Shown in pieces: positions 61,644 to 64,000 of a DNA stretch of 64,000 nt. The notes below the pieces were generated by a model that was not told the origin of the DNA, did no database searches, and saw only the letters and a program-made list of their open reading frames with translations. Every line of letters begins with the position of its first letter. The first letter of the stretch is position 1. The position numbers and the translations under genes are program-made. The DNA is from Paenarthrobacter sp. A20 (GTDB lineage: Bacteria > Actinomycetota > Actinomycetes > Actinomycetales > Micrococcaceae), in assembly GCF_024168825.1 (NCBI RefSeq), contig NZ_JALJWH010000001.1:3658001-3722000 (forward strand). Direction: 5' to 3'.

Positions 61644-63596
61644 GTGCCACAGTCGGGGATCACTCTTTCGAACATCGATCACAGCGTCCGGCCCCAGGAC
61701 GACCTCTACCAGCACGTCAATGGCGCGTGGCTCAACAGCACGACGATCCCGGATGACAGGCCGTTGGAAGGTACCTTTACGGCACTGCGGGATGGCGCCG
61801 AGCTGGCCGTTCAGGCGATTATCGAAGAAGCTGCCGGCAAGGGCGAGTCCGCAACCGGCGTCGAGCAGCAAGTAGGCGGCCTGTACGCCAGCTTCATGGA
61901 CCAGGCCGCGGCCGAGGAAAAGGGGCTCGACCCAGTCCGGGGTCGTCTCGAAGAAGTTCGTTCCGTGGGGTCCGCAGATGAACTGGCTGCCCTGATCGGC
62001 CGTTTGTTCCGGTCGGACGTCACGGGCTTGTTCTCCATCTACCCGGCGCCGGATGCCGGGAACCCGGAGCGCATCCTTCTGTACATCGGGCAAGGTGGCC
62101 TGGGACTGCCGGACGAGTCCTATTACCGGGAGGAAAAGTTTACGGGCATTGTGGCCGCCTACGGCGAGTACATTGCCAGGTTGTTCACCCTCGCAGGCAT
62201 CCCCGACGCACAGGCGGCCTCCACGCGCATTCTCGGCCTCGAAACTGTCCTGGCGTCGCATCACTGGGACAATGTGACGCTGAGGGATCCCCAGAAAACC
62301 TACAACCTCAAGTCTGCCGATGAAGCCGCGAATATCTTCCCGTTGCTGGACACCTGGTTCGAAGCCGCGCGGGTTGAGCGGGACAAGCGTCATGAGATAG
62401 TTGTCAGCACCCCGGACTTCTTCGCCGGCGCCGCGGGGTTGTTGGAGTCCGAGCCGCTGGAAACGTGGAAGGAATGGCTGACGCTCAGGGTTCTTAGCTC
62501 GGCTGCCCCCTACCTTTCCTCAGAGTTCGTCGATACCAACTTCGATTTCTACGGCACCAAACTCAGCGGCACGCCCCAAAACAAGGAGCGTTGGAAGCGA
62601 GGAGTTGCCGTTGTCGAGGCTGCGCTTGGCGAAGCCGTCGGACAAATCTACGTGGAGCGGCACTTCCCCGCCGGCCACAAAGCAAGGATGGAGACCCTCG
62701 TCGCCAACCTGATCGAGGCTTACCGCGAGAGCATCTCCTCCCTGGACTGGATGGGCGAAGAAACCAAGAAGGAAGCCCTCAGGAAGCTGGAAGCCTTCCG
62801 GCCAAAGATCGGTTTCCCGGAAAAATGGATCGACTATTCCGCCGTGGAAATCGATCCCAAAGACCTGCTGGGCAACGTGGAACGCGCCCATGATGCTGAC
62901 GTCGACCGGCATCTGGACGAGATCGGCAAGCCCGTTGACCTGACCAAATGGCTCATGACACCTCAAACAGTCAACGCCTACTACCACCCCATGCTGAACG
63001 AGATCGTTTTTCCGGCCGCGATCCTCCAGCCGCCCTTCTTCAACGCAGACGCTGACGATGCTGTGAACTACGGCGGCATCGGGGCTGTGATCGGACACGA
63101 AATCGGACACGGGTTCGACGACCAAGGTTCCCAGTTCGATGGAAGCGGGGCACTGCGCAACTGGTGGACTGAGGAGGACCGGTCCGCATTCGAAGCTCTC
63201 ACGGCCAAGTTGGTGGCCCAGTACGACGCCCTCTCCCCCTACGCTGCACCCGACCATAAGGTCAACGGCAAACTGACCCTGGGCGAAAACATCGGCGACC
63301 TTGGCGGCCTGACGATTGCGTATAAGGCCTACCTCCTTAGCCTGGGCGACGCCGAGCCCGAGGTCATCGACGGCTTCACAGGCCAGCAGCGCTTCTTCAT
63401 GTCGTGGGCAGCCGGCTGGCGCCAAGTGATCCGCACAGAGGAAGCAATCCGACGGTTGGCCACGGATCCGCACTCCCCGAACGAGTTCCGCACCAATGCC
63501 ATCGCCCGCAACCTCGACGCTTTCCATGCAGCATTCGGTGTCAGTGCGACGGATGGTATGTGGATGGAATCGGAAGACCGCGTGAGCATCTGGTAG
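61644..63596 (+). CDS. M13 family (neprilysin-like) zinc metallopeptidase
   Basis: The 650-aa peptidase has HEIGH in IGHEIGHGFDDQGSQFD (zinc His and catalytic Glu), the third zinc ligand in GENIGDLGG and the substrate-binding NAYYHPMLNEIVFPAAIL. The N-terminus has VRPQDDLYQHVNGAW, typical of bacterial M13 enzymes. There is no signal peptide. It ends SIW, where many family members end CxVW. AAGGAG at 61633-61638 is 5 nt before the GTG. Bacterial PepO-like enzymes cut small peptides. Confidence 0.94.
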   Translation: MPQSGITLSNIDHSVRPQDDLYQHVNGAWLNSTTIPDDRPLEGTFTALRDGAELAVQAIIEEAAGKGESATGVEQQVGGLYASFMDQAAAEEKGLDPVRGRLEEVRSVGSADELAALIGRLFRSDVTGLFSIYPAPDAGNPERILLYIGQGGLGLPDESYYREEKFTGIVAAYGEYIARLFTLAGIPDAQAASTRILGLETVLASHHWDNVTLRDPQKTYNLKSADEAANIFPLLDTWFEAARVERDKRHEIVVSTPDFFAGAAGLLESEPLETWKEWLTLRVLSSAAPYLSSEFVDTNFDFYGTKLSGTPQNKERWKRGVAVVEAALGEAVGQIYVERHFPAGHKARMETLVANLIEAYRESISSLDWMGEETKKEALRKLEAFRPKIGFPEKWIDYSAVEIDPKDLLGNVERAHDADVDRHLDEIGKPVDLTKWLMTPQTVNAYYHPMLNEIVFPAAILQPPFFNADADDAVNYGGIGAVIGHEIGHGFDDQGSQFDGSGALRNWWTEEDRSAFEALTAKLVAQYDALSPYAAPDHKVNGKLTLGENIGDLGGLTIAYKAYLLSLGDAEPEVIDGFTGQQRFFMSWAAGWRQVIRTEEAIRRLATDPHSPNEFRTNAIARNLDAFHAAFGVSATDGMWMESEDRVSIW

Positions 63597-63605
63597 GACA
63601 GGGAT

Positions 63606-63639
63606 GAGAGAGGCCGGGCCATGTGGCCCGGCCTCTCTC
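63606..63639. terminator. Bidirectional terminator between the M13 gene and the LytR_C gene
   Basis: GAGAGAGGCCGGGCC (63606-63620) pairs perfectly with GGCCCGGCCTCTCTC (63625-63639) around ATGT, between convergent genes. Confidence 0.88.
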
Positions 63640-63664
63640 ATGCTCCAATGTTTTCCACGATCAG

Positions 63665-64000
63665 CTATTGATCGATGTACAGCGGATTTACCTGCTGGCA
63701 AACGGCCTCACTGGCTGTCTGATTCACCACGTCCGACGGAACCGACGCTGCGCCGTAGGCAGTACCCGTCCCGAAGTCCGTACCAACGTAAAGCTGGACT
63801 CCCGCTACTCCCGGCGCTTCTTGCACCTGGGCCGCCGGGATACCGTACAGAGTGGCGACGTCAGCTGCCACGTCGGCAAAGCCAGCCCCGTAGTAGAGCA
63901 CTGTCTGGTCCACGGGGTTCGCCAGATATGACACCGCCTGGGTAAATCCATTGCCCGTCAGCACAGCCATCAGTTCCTGGGCCCTCGCGGCAATGCCACT
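63665..64000 (-). CDS. C-terminal part of a LytR_C domain protein (5' end outside window)
   Basis: The frame is open from the stop at 63665 to the window edge and beyond. The visible 111 residues start SGIAARAQELMAVLTGNGFT, then YYGAGFADVAADVATLYGIP and GVAGVQLYVGTDFGTG, the pattern of the LytR C-terminal domain found at the end of LCP (LytR-CpsA-Psr) wall-polymer ligases and in separate envelope proteins. Which of the two this is cannot be seen here. It is cut off by the window end. Confidence 0.8.
   Translation of the reverse strand, partial: SGIAARAQELMAVLTGNGFTQAVSYLANPVDQTVLYYGAGFADVAADVATLYGIPAAQVQEAPGVAGVQLYVGTDFGTGTAYGAASVPSDVVNQTASEAVCQQVNPLYIDQ

Overview
The window looks like a chromosomal segment of a high-GC Gram-positive bacterium of the Micrococcaceae (Arthrobacter/Paenarthrobacter type). 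The evidence is the mycothiol gene mshC, a complete Pup-proteasome locus, a single-chain PafBC, RbpA, an actinobacterial bc1-aa3 respiratory branch with a CtaF-type subunit IV, and frequent leaderless starts (a TANNNT box 6-7 nt before ATG/GTG). It is mostly core genome. I see no insertion sequence, phage, CRISPR array, tRNA or rRNA.

Layout. 1-5.9 kb: end of uppP, mshC, a PAC2 protein, a HAD phosphatase with an M50 site-2 protease, and trmI. 6.0-16.4 kb: mpa, dop, pup, prcB, prcA, pafA, two FKBP isomerases and the fused pafBC regulator. 16.4-23.8 kb: a small membrane protein, tatA, tatC, helY, an amidohydrolase, a gene-free stretch holding a candidate structured RNA, and a polyprenol-phosphate mannosyltransferase. 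23.9-30.2 kb: rbpA, an SPFH/NfeD pair, an RlmA-like methyltransferase, an S9 peptidase, peptide deformylase and an NTF2-like protein. 30.2-37.5 kb is the most accessory-looking part: a three-gene type III polyketide synthase operon (PKS, methyltransferase, FAD hydroxylase) divergent from a short UvrA paralogue, then a FAD monooxygenase divergent from a MarR regulator with a perfect 15-bp-arm palindrome between them. 37.7-41.1 kb: three glyoxalase-fold proteins, a DUF3054 membrane protein, a lone Lrp-type effector domain and trpD.

41.3-50.1 kb: ctaE-qcrCAB on the plus strand converge on ctaC-ctaD-ctaF on the minus strand. A GntR/HutC regulator and an HPr-like protein lie between them, with a DasR-type operator-like sequence. 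50.3-64 kb: erpA, an M20 peptidase, a DUF3043 protein, pyrD, a FAD dehydrogenase followed by two tandem paralogous alpha/beta hydrolases, uppS, recO, leuA with a leucine leader peptide, an M13 metallopeptidase, and the C-terminus of an LCP/LytR_C protein cut by the window edge.

How the genes work together: Pup is deamidated by Dop, ligated to targets by PafA, recognised by Mpa and degraded by PrcAB. QcrCAB passes electrons from quinol to the CtaCDEF oxidase. TatA/TatC export folded proteins, including probably the QcrA Rieske protein. The points most worth a second look are the leuA leader (MLLLSCRGEA followed by a pseudoknot-capable hairpin), the rod-like RNA candidate upstream of the mannosyltransferase gene, the type III PKS operon, the MarR palindrome, and the dre-like site beside an HPr whose active-site proline is replaced.
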